The notes under the pieces are model-generated. The model was not told where the DNA came from and made no database searches. It was given only the letters and a program-made list of their open reading frames with translations. A stretch of DNA of 64,000 bases from DATMER01 sp963741305 (GTDB taxonomy: Bacteria; Acidobacteriota; Thermoanaerobaculia; Multivoradales; UBA5704), in contig CAVUHL010000003.1 of the NCBI GenBank assembly GCA_963741305.1, positions 8,184,001-8,248,000 of the forward strand. The letters run 5' to 3'. The position numbers and the translations under genes were made by a program. Position 1 is the stretch's first letter; each line of letters starts with the position of its first letter. This document shows positions 32,011-40,897 of the stretch, in pieces.

Positions 32011-32328
32011 TCACCCCCTCACCCCGACCGCTGCGGCGGCTACAGCGGACTCGAAGGCTTCGGCCTCGGCCAGGCGCTGCTCCCAGGTCAGGCGGCGGTG
32101 CTTGTCGAGGTCCTCGGCGAGCTCCAGGTAGAAGGGCTGACAGATGCGGTCTGGCGGGTGCTGCACCAGGGCGCAGTGCATGGTCTCGGCGCCTGCGAGG
32201 AGGCCGAGCTGGCCGCGGTAGTGCGGACAGGCGTCTCTCGCGCAGAAGTAGAGCACCTCCGAGCCGTCGACGATGCGCTCCTCGGCGACCGCCTCCCCGC
32301 GCCGGAGGCGCAGAGGGACCAAGCTCAT
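32011..32328 (-). CDS. Small protein, first gene of the leftward early operon
   Basis: 105 residues. The sequence has a possible metal-binding set (CARDACPHYRGQLG, later HCALVQHPPDRIC: four Cys and three His) and a helical acidic C-terminus. It begins the operon that runs to the excisionase-like gene and lies 6 bp before the initiator-like gene. The start at 32328 follows the operator-like repeats. No family recognised. Confidence 0.6.
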   Translation of the reverse strand: MSLVPLRLRRGEAVAEERIVDGSEVLYFCARDACPHYRGQLGLLAGAETMHCALVQHPPDRICQPFYLELAEDLDKHRRLTWEQRLAEAEAFESAVAAAAVGVRG

Positions 32329-32344
32329 GGGTTTCGCTCCAGGT

Positions 32345-32426
32345 ATACGTACGTCGTAGCCACTATTAACAGGTTAGGTGCTCACGAGTACGGATGTCAA
32401 GCCCCCATGGATACGAACGCCGTAGC
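32345..32426. promoter_or_regulatory. Operator-like direct repeats between divergent early genes
   Basis: ATACGTACGTCGTAGC (32345-32360) and ATACGAACGCCGTAGC (32411-32426) match at 14 of 16 positions, in the same orientation, 66 bp apart. They lie in the 146-bp gap between the leftward early operon and the rightward HTH gene, the place where a Cro/CI-type switch would bind. Confidence 0.6.
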
Positions 32427-32474
32427 ACCTCCCTCTTCTCCCCGGCTCTGCTTGGTGCTAGAATTCCTAGTCAA

Positions 32475-32858
32475 ATGGTGGACAGACTCCAACTTGCCAG
32501 GGACGTGTTGCGCCGTTGCCTCAAGGCAACGTCGCTGAGGGAGTTGGACCGCCGGCTCGGGAGGTCAGCAAACTACGTGGCGCGGGTACTACGGGGCGAG
32601 ATCGACCTCAGCTTCGAGAAGGTGTTCGAGATTCTCGGGGCCGCCAAGGTCGATGCCGGGGAGTACTTCGAGGAATTGGCCGGGGAGTTGAGGCAGACAG
32701 GCGAGAGCGCCGCTGCGATCCCGCGGGACGAACGCCCGAGCGACTCGGTGCGAGCCTTGACCGCACGGCGGCTCCGAACCCTGGAGGAACGCCTGGCCCT
32801 GCAAGAGCAGCGGCTTGCGGACCTCGAGGGGAAGGGCAACGGCCAGGAGGGCCGCTGA
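32475..32858 (+). CDS. XRE/Cro-like helix-turn-helix regulator
   Basis: 127 residues from the ATG at 32475; the frame is open to 32394, but the residues before have no domain character. Residues about 3-60 form an XRE-type helix-turn-helix (SLRELDRRLGRSANYVARVLRGEIDLSFEKVFEIL). A basic coiled-coil tail follows (RRLRTLEERLALQEQRLADLE), likely for dimerisation. It is divergent from the early operon, so it is the natural candidate for the element's repressor. Confidence 0.82.
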   Translation: MVDRLQLARDVLRRCLKATSLRELDRRLGRSANYVARVLRGEIDLSFEKVFEILGAAKVDAGEYFEELAGELRQTGESAAAIPRDERPSDSVRALTARRLRTLEERLALQEQRLADLEGKGNGQEGR

Positions 32859-32872
32859 CCCGCTTCAGCGAT

Positions 32873-33961
32873 TCAACTGCCAGATTTTCTGGGTGGCGGT
32901 GGGCTGTTGCGCAGCAGCAGAAAGAGTCTCGTCAAGGTCGCACGCTGGACTTCGCGCCGCTGGCGCGGCACCCGGGCCAGGAGACGACACATCAACGCTT
33001 CCCTGCGTATTCCGAGAACCCTGAAGACTGGAAGGATGTCGTCGAGTGTCTCGTACATTTCGCGGTCGCGATTCTTTGTCGAGTAGAACAGCGCCAGTTG
33101 CAGCAGCACCACCCCCTGCTCGTAGTGCAGGTTGTATCGCTCAAAAGCGCGAGCCGCCTTCTTGAAGTGTACTTCTGCCGACGCGAGCCCAAAGGCTAAA
33201 TCCAAGTTACCTCGCAACCAGGTACGCCTGGCAGCCAGCAGCGGATCGCTCTGAGAATCCAGGAGCTCTTCCGCTTCCAGAAGGCACTCGGCCGCCTCGT
33301 CCGGCCGGCCGGCTTCGATCAAGTTGGAAACCAGGGTGTGGACCGCGGAATAGATCAGCTTCGGGTCGGCATCACCCGGAAGCAGTCGCACCGCCATCTG
33401 AGCGCGTTCCACTGCCTTCTCCGGGTCCGGCATGTAGCTGTAGTTGATCGCTTGGCAGATGAGGCACTTGGCAACGCCTTCAATCTTCCCCGCACGCTCC
33501 CGATATTCGAGGGACTGGCGTAGCCAATCGGCCGCCTCCTCGAAGCGGCGCTGGTTCCGTCTCAAGCCTGCAAACAATTGCCAAAAATTGGCGTGCAGAT
33601 CAAGATCGCCTGAGCCCTTTTCGAGGTGCAGCCCGGCCTGGTCAAACGCGTTCTCGGCGGCGCGAAACCGCGCGACAACCTTGTTGGCATTGCCGAGCTG
33701 TGTCCACGCTGCCGTACAGGCATCTTCGTACTCGGCTCCCTGGGAACCTCTGCGGCCTAGCGCCTGTGCCAGGGTACATGCCAGCTTCGCAAATTCGAGC
33801 ATGGCCCAAGGGTCACTGTAGCGTAGAGCGTAACTGAACTCTGTGATCCCACGGACCTCAAGGATTGACCAGCTCTTCGGGGGATTGGATACACGAAGGA
33901 CCCTGCGGCCGTCAGGTACGCGCAGCAATTCTGAGATAAAAGGCGGTACCGCCGGGGACAT
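32873..33961 (-). CDS. TPR-repeat protein of the Acidobacteriota regulator type
   Basis: 362 residues from the ATG at 33961; the frame continues to a TTG at 34036. The protein is a helical solenoid with about six TPR-like pairs, for example ANKVVARFRAAENAFDQAGLHL and RRFEEAADWLRQSLEYRERAG. The C-terminus LDDILPVFRVLGIRREAL belongs to a repeat-protein family often seen in this phylum, usually as stand-alone or HTH-linked regulators. Here no HTH is fused; the XRE gene lies convergent 14 bp away. It follows a small secreted-protein gene by about 80 bp or less. Role unknown, likely protein-protein binding. Confidence 0.75.
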   Translation of the reverse strand: MSPAVPPFISELLRVPDGRRVLRVSNPPKSWSILEVRGITEFSYALRYSDPWAMLEFAKLACTLAQALGRRGSQGAEYEDACTAAWTQLGNANKVVARFRAAENAFDQAGLHLEKGSGDLDLHANFWQLFAGLRRNQRRFEEAADWLRQSLEYRERAGKIEGVAKCLICQAINYSYMPDPEKAVERAQMAVRLLPGDADPKLIYSAVHTLVSNLIEAGRPDEAAECLLEAEELLDSQSDPLLAARRTWLRGNLDLAFGLASAEVHFKKAARAFERYNLHYEQGVVLLQLALFYSTKNRDREMYETLDDILPVFRVLGIRREALMCRLLARVPRQRREVQRATLTRLFLLLRNSPPPPRKSGS

Positions 33962-34042
33962 TCGGGAGAGCAGTATACAGCAACGCTGCTCTTCCGGCGA
34001 AGGACCGGGCGGAGGTCCCCTTCTCCGCCCGGTCAACGGCGC

Positions 34043-34348
34043 TTACTCGGTGCAGCGCCCGTCCACCACACAGCCGCCCTGCTGCGGCGTGGGCCCGCAG
34101 GGCCTCGGCCGGCCATCGGGATCGACGCAAACTCCAGTGCGGGCCCAGATCCGGGTCAGCGGTGCCGCCTCAGTGGCAGGAGGCTCAATCGCCCGACCGC
34201 CAGCCCCCCACAGATCCGCCCAGACTGTCCCCAGCCATTTGAAGAAGACCTGATCGACCGAGGTGGGCGCCGGAGCCGCCCAACCGGGTGTGGCTGCCAG
34301 CAACGCGAGGGTCAGCAGCACAAACATCGTCCGTCTCTTCATCTCCAT
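34043..34348 (-). CDS. Small secreted protein upstream of the TPR gene
   Basis: 101 residues from the ATG at 34348, which has GGAGGAGG just upstream. The signal peptide is about 25 residues (MEMKRRTMFVLLTLALLAA). The mature part has four Cys near the end (GVCVDPDGRPRPCGP ... GGCVVDGRC), suggesting two disulfides. No family recognised. Small secreted proteins paired with a TPR protein suggest a peptide-plus-sensor arrangement, but this is only inference. Confidence 0.65.
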   Translation of the reverse strand: MEMKRRTMFVLLTLALLAATPGWAAPAPTSVDQVFFKWLGTVWADLWGAGGRAIEPPATEAAPLTRIWARTGVCVDPDGRPRPCGPTPQQGGCVVDGRCTE

Positions 34349-34651
34349 ACCTCCTCCCCCCTCGGGGGGTGACAAACGCCGCTCTCCTCAGAGCGGGCGC
34401 ATTGAATTCGCGAGCACGTCTTCACGTTCCGGCAGTTTCCATGCCTGAACCTGTCCGGTTCTCTTTGGAGTTGGGCGAGCGGAAGCGCTAGCCAGCGCAT
34501 CGCCTTGCGGGATTGAGTTCCTGAGAGTCGCACTTCTGAATCCTAGTCAGGGAACGAGGATTGCGACTCTACACGAACTGATATCAATCCAGCAAGGGCG
34601 GGGGGAGGGGGGCGCACGGCGCGGCACGATCAAAGGCGAGGCCGTGCCTCA
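34349..34651. other. Intergenic stretch with an extended hairpin
   Basis: No gene is seen. A structured inverted repeat lies at 34524-34570: AGAGTCGCA pairs with TGCGACTCT and an inner AATCCT with AGGATT. It is about 175 bp upstream of the secreted-protein gene and could be a regulatory site or a repeat remnant. Nothing else is recognisable. Confidence 0.5.
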
Positions 34652-34819
34652 TTAACCTTTCGGCACACCCTGACGCGCTCGGGCTATCGAAGCGGCGACT
34701 TCGCGGGCGAGCTGGGCGGTGACGGCTTCGCGGTGGGCGGCTTCCTGGAAGAGGAGGACGGCGGCCAGAGCTTCGCGGGGGACGTTGTGATCGCGGAAGA
34801 TGGCGATCGCCGTGGAGGA
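34652..34819 (-). pseudogene. C-terminal remnant of a second TPR-type regulator gene
   Basis: The last 55 codons of a frame ending at 34652 read IAIFRDHNVPREALAAVLL, FQEAAHREAVT, LAREVAASIARARQ. This resembles the C-terminus of the TPR protein encoded at 32873-33961 (ILPVFRVLGIRREAL) and of its relatives. Upstream of about 34820 the homology stops. It is probably the tail of a duplicated copy whose body was lost. Confidence 0.55.
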
Positions 34820-35233
34820 AGAGCTCGACGGCCGCAGGGGGCGAGAAGATTTGCCAGGAATCGAAGCATTCGGACCTCCTGAGGGCCGCACTGCATCCGG
34901 CCACCACGGCCGGAACGATGGGCCTCTCAAGAGGAAGGGTGCAGTGACTTCCCTGGAAAAGAGCTGAGCCGTGGGGGCGGACACGGAGGTCCGCCGGGCT
35001 AAGCTGAGAGCTGCCGGCGTGGCTCTACAGCCATAACTGCCCGCCTGAACGGGGGAGTGGCCGAGGGGGCGAAGGGCCCCCTTGGCGGGCGGGGGCTCAC
35101 GATCGGAACCTAGTCCCGGCCTTCGGATTTGAGGTAGCCGAGCTTCTTCTCGGCTTCGGAAAGATCGCCCTGGTATAATTCGCTCGTAGCGCTCGCCCGA
35201 AACGTCTTCACCTTCAATGGGAGAGTAACAGCG
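34820..35233. other. Intergenic stretch holding repeat copy A
   Basis: No gene is seen. It contains the 59-bp structured sequence listed at 34984-35042, and a GC-rich inverted repeat (GGGGGCGAAGGGCCCCC) at about 35064-35080 that could be a terminator. Confidence 0.45.
34984..35042 (+). ncRNA. Duplicated structured sequence, copy A (candidate RNA element)
   Basis: A 59-bp sequence matches 40898-40956 at 52 of 59 positions. Both copies keep a GCCGG...CCGGC stem enclosing AAGCTGAGAG and a following GGCTCTA(C/T)AGCC hairpin; the changes fall outside or at loop positions. Each copy lies 190-240 bp upstream of a plus-strand gene. No match to a known RNA family is claimed. Confidence 0.4.
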
Positions 35234-36103
35234 ATGCAACCAGAGGACAGTGCGGGATGGACACAAGACGAGTCCCGTATGGGCTGTGCCCACCACCGAG
35301 CGCCGGACGGCAAAGGGGGCGAGCGTGAGCCCTGGGGTCAGCTTCTGACCGACGCGGGACCGCGCGATCACATCGTGCAACTTTACCAGGACCAGCAATT
35401 CCTCAACCGCGCCGTCTGCCGCTTTGCGGCAGCCGCGATCACGAACGGAGAGGGCATCATCCTCGTGCCGACGGCCGAGCACTGGGAGGCTTTCCGCCCG
35501 CGCCTGGAGGCCGAGGGCGTTGACGTCAAGGCCGCACAAGGCCGCGGACAGCTCACCGTGGTTGACGCCGACGAGCTTCTGCCTCAGTTCATGCGGGACG
35601 CCATGCCGGACGCGCCGGTGTTCCTCGGTATTGCCGCGGACGTGATCGCACGGGCGCGTGGGGGGGGCCGTTACCCGAAGGTCCGCTGGTGGGGTGAGAT
35701 GGTCAACATCCTCTGGGAGCGCGGGGACGTGACCGCCAGCATGAGCCTCGAGGACCAGTTCGACCAGCTCGCCGACGAGCACGAGATCGCCATCTTCTGC
35801 TCGTTCGTGATGGATAATTTCAACGGCGAGGTGCATTCGCGGATGCTGCCCCGGCTCGGGGAAAACCATTCGCACCTGATCCCGGTGGAAGATTACGCTC
35901 GGCTTGAGTTGGCCGTGTCAGATGCGCTGCGCGAGATCGTCGGCTCGGACGAGGCCCGGGTCCTCGAAGACCGGCTCCTTGCCGGCCTTCCGACGCAGTT
36001 CCACATGCCGCGGCCCCAGGCGCTGCTGCTGGCCCTGCGCCAGAGTCTCCCAGTGGTCGCGGAGGCGGTTCTGCGACGGAGCCACACTTTGTACAAGGCT
36101 TGA
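35234..36103 (+). CDS. MEDS-domain sensory protein
   Basis: 289 residues. From about 40 to 200 the sequence fits the MEDS (DcmR-like sensory) domain: HIVQLYQDQQFLNRAVCRFA, ITNGEGIILVPTAEHW, VRWWGEMVNILWERGD, IAIFCSFVMDNF. This domain is RecA/KaiC-like without a full ATPase site and often precedes histidine kinases. Here it stands alone just ahead of a hybrid kinase gene, whose own MEDS domain is absent, so the two proteins probably work together. The Gly-rich patch GGGR is near residue 141. Confidence 0.8.
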   Translation: MQPEDSAGWTQDESRMGCAHHRAPDGKGGEREPWGQLLTDAGPRDHIVQLYQDQQFLNRAVCRFAAAAITNGEGIILVPTAEHWEAFRPRLEAEGVDVKAAQGRGQLTVVDADELLPQFMRDAMPDAPVFLGIAADVIARARGGGRYPKVRWWGEMVNILWERGDVTASMSLEDQFDQLADEHEIAIFCSFVMDNFNGEVHSRMLPRLGENHSHLIPVEDYARLELAVSDALREIVGSDEARVLEDRLLAGLPTQFHMPRPQALLLALRQSLPVVAEAVLRRSHTLYKA

Positions 36104-36118
36104 TTGAGAGTCGGACCG

Positions 36119-38134
36119 ATGACGAAGCCTGCACCGGCAACGGACGGCCGGTCCAGCGATTCCTCCGGGGCGCTTGGCGGTGCCGAGAGCCCGGAGTCGA
36201 TCTGCGCCGACCTCATCGGCATTCTCGATACGGTCGATCTCCCCGTCGTCGTGGTCGGCCTAGACTTCTCGATCACCCGCTTCAACCGGGCGGCGATGGC
36301 AGCGCTTCGCCTGACGCCATCGGACATCGGCCGTTCTGCTCGCGAGGTTCAAGGCTTAGCGGGCGTGACCGATATCGAGAAGCTGTGCATGCAAGTGATC
36401 GCCGATGGAACACCCTGCCGGCGCGAAATCCGTGACGGGGACCGGTGGTTCCTTCTGCGGGTAGCCCCGTATACGGGAAGGGATCGCCAAATCGGAGGCG
36501 CGGTGCTCACCTTGACGAACGTCACCGCTTTCCGGGCCAGCCTCGATCAGGCCATTTACGAACGGGAGTACACGAAGGCGATCCTCAACACGGTGGTCGA
36601 GCCGCTGGTGGTCCTCGACGCCGACCTGCGGGTGCAGACGGCCAACCGGGCCTTCTACGTGATGTTCGGTGTCTCGCGTGAGCAAACACAAAGCGCTCCA
36701 CTCCAGGACCTCGGCAACGATGACTGGAGAGCTTCCCGCCTGTGGGCGGCGCTGCAGGCGACGGCATCGGGCGACGATGCATTCCAGACGCTGGAGATCG
36801 AACGCGACTTCCCGGCCATCGGACGTCGGACGGTACTGGCCGACGCACGCCGGTTATCTCGGGACGGCGCCGCCACAATTCTCCTGGCGTTCCAGGACAT
36901 CACCGAACGCAAGGAGGTCGAGGAAGCCCTGCGCCGGAGCCAGTCCGAGCTTCTCGAGGCCGATCGCCGTAAGGACGAGTTCCTGGCCATGCTTGCCCAC
37001 GAGCTGCGCAATCCCCTGGCGCCGCTCCGCAACATGCTTGAGGTCATGAAGCGTGCGACCGGCGACGACGACGGCCACCTCGTCCGGCAGGCTCGTGACA
37101 CGATGGAGCGACAGTTGGAGCAGATGGTGCGGCTGGTAGACGACCTGCTCGACGTCAGCCGCATCACTCGCAACAGGCTGGAGCTCCGCAAGGAACGGGT
37201 AGAGCTGGCGCCGGTCATCTACGACGTAGTCGAAATGTGTCGCCCGCTGGTCCTATGCGTGGGGCATGAGATCGCCGTCTCGGTGCCGCCGGAGCCGATC
37301 CATCTGCATGCTGACCCAGTGCGGCTGGCACAGGTCTTCGGCAACCTCATCAACAACTCCTGCAAGTACACGGCTCCAGGGGGCAGGATTTGGCTGACCA
37401 CTGAACGTCAGGGTAATGACGTGGTGGTGAAGGTCAAGGATACCGGCGTCGGCATCTCGCCCGACAAGTTGAACGGCATCTTCGAGATGTTTGCGCAGGT
37501 CGACCGCTCGTTGGAGCGCTCGCAAGGTGGGCTCGGTATCGGGCTGACACTGGCAAAGCGACTCGCCGAGATGCACGGTGGCAGTCTGACGGCTCACAGT
37601 GAAGGGCTGGGCCGGGGGAGTGAGTTCGTGGTCCGTCTGCCGGTCCTCAGCGAGGAGTCAAAGGCAGACCCACCGCCAGAGCCGGCCGCTGAAAGACACA
37701 CGATGGCACGCCGCATTTTGGTTGTCGATGACAATCGGGATTCGGCCACGAGCCTTGCCATGTTGTTGCAGATGACCGGCCACGATACGCAGACCGCCTA
37801 TGACGGTTTGGAAGCCGTCGAGCAAGCAGAAGCGTACAGGCCCGACGTGATTTTGCTCGACATCGGCTTGCCAGAGATGAACGGCTACGACGCTTGCCGC
37901 GAGATTCGAAGACAGCCGTGGGGTAAGGAGGTCGTGGTGATCGCTCTGACCGGCTGGGGCCAGGACGATGACCGTCGCAAATCCAAGGATGCCGGCTTCA
38001 ATGCCCACTTGGTCAAGCCGGTGGACTACGCCGCCCTCCTGAAGCTGCTGGCCTGGTCGGAATCCGTAGCCACGATCAGCCATCCGGGGCCCACCACCCT
38101 GGATGACGCTTCCCGCCCACGGCACGAGTCGTGA
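36119..38134 (+). CDS. Hybrid histidine kinase, PAS-PAS-HisKA-HATPase-REC
   Basis: 671 residues from the ATG at 36119; a TTG at 36104 right after the MEDS stop is the alternative. Two PAS-like domains (about 30-145 and 150-270) precede the dimerisation helix with His294 (MLAHELRNPLAP). The HATPase domain has NLINNSCKYT, DTGVGISPDKL and GGLGIGLTLAKRL. A receiver domain ends the protein (DDN, Asp581 in VILLDIGLP, Lys in AHLVKPVD). No membrane segment, so it senses in the cytoplasm. It probably acts with the upstream MEDS protein and passes phosphate to its own receiver. Confidence 0.9.
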   Translation: MTKPAPATDGRSSDSSGALGGAESPESICADLIGILDTVDLPVVVVGLDFSITRFNRAAMAALRLTPSDIGRSAREVQGLAGVTDIEKLCMQVIADGTPCRREIRDGDRWFLLRVAPYTGRDRQIGGAVLTLTNVTAFRASLDQAIYEREYTKAILNTVVEPLVVLDADLRVQTANRAFYVMFGVSREQTQSAPLQDLGNDDWRASRLWAALQATASGDDAFQTLEIERDFPAIGRRTVLADARRLSRDGAATILLAFQDITERKEVEEALRRSQSELLEADRRKDEFLAMLAHELRNPLAPLRNMLEVMKRATGDDDGHLVRQARDTMERQLEQMVRLVDDLLDVSRITRNRLELRKERVELAPVIYDVVEMCRPLVLCVGHEIAVSVPPEPIHLHADPVRLAQVFGNLINNSCKYTAPGGRIWLTTERQGNDVVVKVKDTGVGISPDKLNGIFEMFAQVDRSLERSQGGLGIGLTLAKRLAEMHGGSLTAHSEGLGRGSEFVVRLPVLSEESKADPPPEPAAERHTMARRILVVDDNRDSATSLAMLLQMTGHDTQTAYDGLEAVEQAEAYRPDVILLDIGLPEMNGYDACREIRRQPWGKEVVVIALTGWGQDDDRRKSKDAGFNAHLVKPVDYAALLKLLAWSESVATISHPGPTTLDDASRPRHES

Positions 38135-38223
38135 CAGTCCCGCCCGACCACCTCCGCAACTGGGGCTTGAGCTGAGGGTGACGCGGCCCGCTTTCCCAGG
38201 CCGGATGCACAAGAATCACGCAC

Positions 38224-39990
38224 TTAGGTGCGTCTGCTAGCTTCTTGTAGCGGCAAGCAAACCACGAGCTCGCTTCCCCGTCCCGGGCCTTCGCTGCGGG
38301 CTTCGACGCGTCCGCCGTGCAGAGCTACAAGGTTCTTGACCAGCGTCAGTCCCACGCCCAGGCCTCCCTGAGAGCGCCCCGAGGAGTCCTTGGCCTGGAC
38401 GAACGGCTCGAACATCCGTTGGCGCAGGTCCTCCGTCAGACCGATGCCGTCGTCACGAACGCAAAGCAGGAGATCCGCCCCCTCCCGCCGCACGCTCACC
38501 CAGATGTTTCCACCGGGATCGGTGTACTTGGCAGCGTTGTTTAGAAGGTTGGCCACCACCTGCACCAGGCGCGCGCGATCGCAGGACAGCAGCACCGGCT
38601 CTGCGGGCAGGTCGAGGGTCAAGTGGTGGTTGTGCTGGTCAATCAATGGGCGTGCTAGTTCGACCGCACGCTCGACGATGTCGCCGAGCGGAACCTCTTC
38701 CATCTTGAGAACGATCCTGCCTTGGTTGATGCGTGAGATGTCAAGGAGGTCGTCGATGAGCCGAGTCATCAACGCGCCCTGCCTCGCCACCATTTCGCGC
38801 GAGCGGGTGCGCAATGAAGGATCATCGTCGCGGAGGCGCATCAGCTCCACTGAGGCCGTGATCGCTGCCAGGGGATTGCGAAGCTCGTGTCCGAGCAATG
38901 CCAGAAACTCATCTTTGCGCCGGTCGTTCTCTGCGAGTTGCTCAAGCCTCTTCCGCAGCTCGCTCTCAAGCCCCACCCGATCGGTGACGTCGCGTGTAAA
39001 ACACCGGGTATGAATAAGCTTGCCATCCTCGATCAAGGCGTTCGAGCTGAGCTCCACGTGCTTGATCGAGCCGTCCTTGCAGAGCAGTCTTGCCGGATGG
39101 GCGTACAGCGACTCACCGTGCCGCAGCTTGGCCCAGATCTCTTCGATCACGTCTTTGTCAACGTGGAATTCGGTGATCAGGTGGCCAATATATTCGTCGG
39201 GTTTGTAGCCGAGCATCTCCAACTCGGCCGTGTTCGCCCATAGGATTCTCTGATCGGTACCGACCTGGTGCAGACCCTCAACGGCGCTCTCCATGAAATC
39301 CGACAGCTCTCGTTCCCGTCGGCGCAGGATCAGCTCGGTCTCTTTGCGCCTGGCCATTTCGGTTTCGAGCGCGGCTGCCTTCTGCTGCAGCGTGGCGACT
39401 TGCCGGTGCAACTCGTCCATGCCAGCGGGCATGCCGAAGCTCTCCGCAGGGCGAACCTGCGAATGAGTGTCGCAGATGTGCAGGAAAGAGCTACCGTGCT
39501 CTGCGTCGTGGAAACCGGCCATCGGGTAGGCGCACAGCAATGAGAATGCGTGAGATGCGGCTAGAGCGTTCCACAGCTCTTCCAGGCGGACGGCAGCCTC
39601 GTGGTTGCCATCCGCCCACAGCAGGGACACCATCTCGCCGAAGGCATGCACGTGCCTTGTTCCGTTCTTTGACGCCCGCTTAAGGGCGCCTCCAATGACA
39701 TTCTCGAAGCGCTGCGCATCGGGGTAGCCATCGACCATGAACTTCGACAGCGTCGAAGCGGCATCCAGTGCGACGTAGCGACTCTGATCTCGCGCCAAGC
39801 CTTCCAGCCGAAGATCCAAGCCTTCCCGGTGCTGCGGGGTGGCGATGACCAGACCGACGGACCCGGCTTGCAGGCCCGCGTTCAGGAAGCCGCTCACCTC
39901 GTCAAGAAGGAACTCATCCTCGTCGTAGAATTGGACGAAATGCTCGTGGCGGATGGCAGCCTTAGGCATAGCCGGGTCAGTATAAGGCAT
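38224..39990 (-). CDS. MEDS-PAS histidine kinase
   Basis: 588 residues. An N-terminal MEDS domain (about 15-165: HEHFVQFYDEDEFLLDEV, VGLVIATPQHREGL, HVHAFGEMVSLLWADGN) is followed by a coiled coil and a PAS domain (about 235-350). Next come HisKA (LLGHELRNPLAAI) and HATPase (NLLNNAAKYTDPGG, DDGIGLTEDL, GGLGVGLTLVKNL). No receiver domain, so it needs a partner; the single-domain regulator at 40293-40703 on the same strand is a good candidate. It converges with the hybrid kinase gene. Confidence 0.9.
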   Translation of the reverse strand: MPYTDPAMPKAAIRHEHFVQFYDEDEFLLDEVSGFLNAGLQAGSVGLVIATPQHREGLDLRLEGLARDQSRYVALDAASTLSKFMVDGYPDAQRFENVIGGALKRASKNGTRHVHAFGEMVSLLWADGNHEAAVRLEELWNALAASHAFSLLCAYPMAGFHDAEHGSSFLHICDTHSQVRPAESFGMPAGMDELHRQVATLQQKAAALETEMARRKETELILRRRERELSDFMESAVEGLHQVGTDQRILWANTAELEMLGYKPDEYIGHLITEFHVDKDVIEEIWAKLRHGESLYAHPARLLCKDGSIKHVELSSNALIEDGKLIHTRCFTRDVTDRVGLESELRKRLEQLAENDRRKDEFLALLGHELRNPLAAITASVELMRLRDDDPSLRTRSREMVARQGALMTRLIDDLLDISRINQGRIVLKMEEVPLGDIVERAVELARPLIDQHNHHLTLDLPAEPVLLSCDRARLVQVVANLLNNAAKYTDPGGNIWVSVRREGADLLLCVRDDGIGLTEDLRQRMFEPFVQAKDSSGRSQGGLGVGLTLVKNLVALHGGRVEARSEGPGRGSELVVCLPLQEASRRT

Positions 39991-40091
39991 GGCTCGGACG
40001 GTTGCAAAAGATGTGCCCCTTGGTCGACCTTCTTCCCCTTTTTAGGAGGCATGCGGCTTGCTCATGCCGCTCTCCTGGAGGGCGCGAAGTG

Positions 40092-40250
40092 ATGGTGGAG
40101 GAAACGGATCCAACACCCGAGAAAGAGCTGGAGGAGGCGTTACAAGATTTCCGCGAGCTCAAACGGCGGATCAAAGAGGGCGACGTGATCGGCTCAGTGG
40201 ACCTCGGCAGCAAGGACGGAGAAGAGCGGGAACCAGGGGAGGACAAGTAG
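40092..40250 (+). CDS. Small acidic protein
   Basis: 52 residues from the ATG at 40092 (GAAGTG upstream). Strongly charged and helical, with PEKELEEALQDFRELKRRIKEGDVI, then a disordered acidic tail. It sits in the divergent gap of the MEDS kinase and is convergent with the receiver gene. No family recognised. The start and the coding status are moderately supported by composition only. Confidence 0.5.
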   Translation: MVEETDPTPEKELEEALQDFRELKRRIKEGDVIGSVDLGSKDGEEREPGEDK

Positions 40251-40292
40251 GCAAGGACCTGTGCAGGGCGTTCGCATGATCAAGCAGCAGCT

Positions 40293-40703
40293 TCAACCCG
40301 CAGCCGTCCGACAAATGTCGGAAATCAACTTGTGCAGGGCGTGGGTGTCAATCGGCTTTTCAAGGAAGCGATCGAAGCCGGCCGTCCAAGCCTTCCGCCG
40401 GTACTCTTCGCCGCGGTAGGCGGTGACTGCGGCTATAAATAGGCGGTCGCCCCCGGGCCGGCGCCGCAGGCGGCGGGCGACCTCGAAGCCGTCCATGCCC
40501 GGCAGCCCGAGGTCCAGGAGCACGATGTCGGGTACTTCCTGCTCGACCGCGTCGAGCGCTGCCGGTCCAGCAGTCACGAGGCATGGCTCGTAACCCCAGC
40601 AAGAGAGGAGCGCCCCCATCATCTCCCGACTTTCGGGATCGTCCTCTACCACCAAGATCCGCGGGGGGTGCAACTCCGGCTTGGCCGGGCCTCCAGCCTT
40701 CAT
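40293..40703 (-). CDS. Single-domain response regulator
   Basis: 136 residues with one receiver domain and no output domain. Acidic pair EDD (20-22), phospho-acceptor Asp64 in IVLLDLGLPGMDG, Thr at AAVTAYRG and Lys in FLEKPID are present. It lies upstream of the MEDS-PAS kinase on the same strand (40293 to 39990, with the small acidic ORF on the other strand between them). It probably serves as a phosphate relay or sink for the kinases in this cluster. Confidence 0.9.
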   Translation of the reverse strand: MKAGGPAKPELHPPRILVVEDDPESREMMGALLSCWGYEPCLVTAGPAALDAVEQEVPDIVLLDLGLPGMDGFEVARRLRRRPGGDRLFIAAVTAYRGEEYRRKAWTAGFDRFLEKPIDTHALHKLISDICRTAAG

Positions 40704-40866
40704 CAGGAAATACTATACGCTCAGCGCGAAAGGGCCAAGAAGCAGCCTGCTTACTTGGCCTTGACCCGAGAGGAAGAGGGTGGCACCTGCTGCGGCTGGG
40801 GTCTGCTTGGCGCTCTAGAATTTAGATCTTCGGCGCGTCAAACGACAGCCTGACAGCGCCGGTATC

Positions 40867-40892
40867 GAGGCCCTTCAGGGCCTCTCTTTTTT
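40867..40892 (+). terminator. Rho-independent terminator
   Basis: GAGGCCC-TTCA-GGGCCTC followed by TCTTTTTT: a perfect 7-bp stem with a tetraloop and a U-tract. The nearest plus-strand gene is the small acidic ORF 617 bp upstream, so it may end an unannotated short transcript. Confidence 0.85.
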
Positions 40893-40897
40893 GGGGT

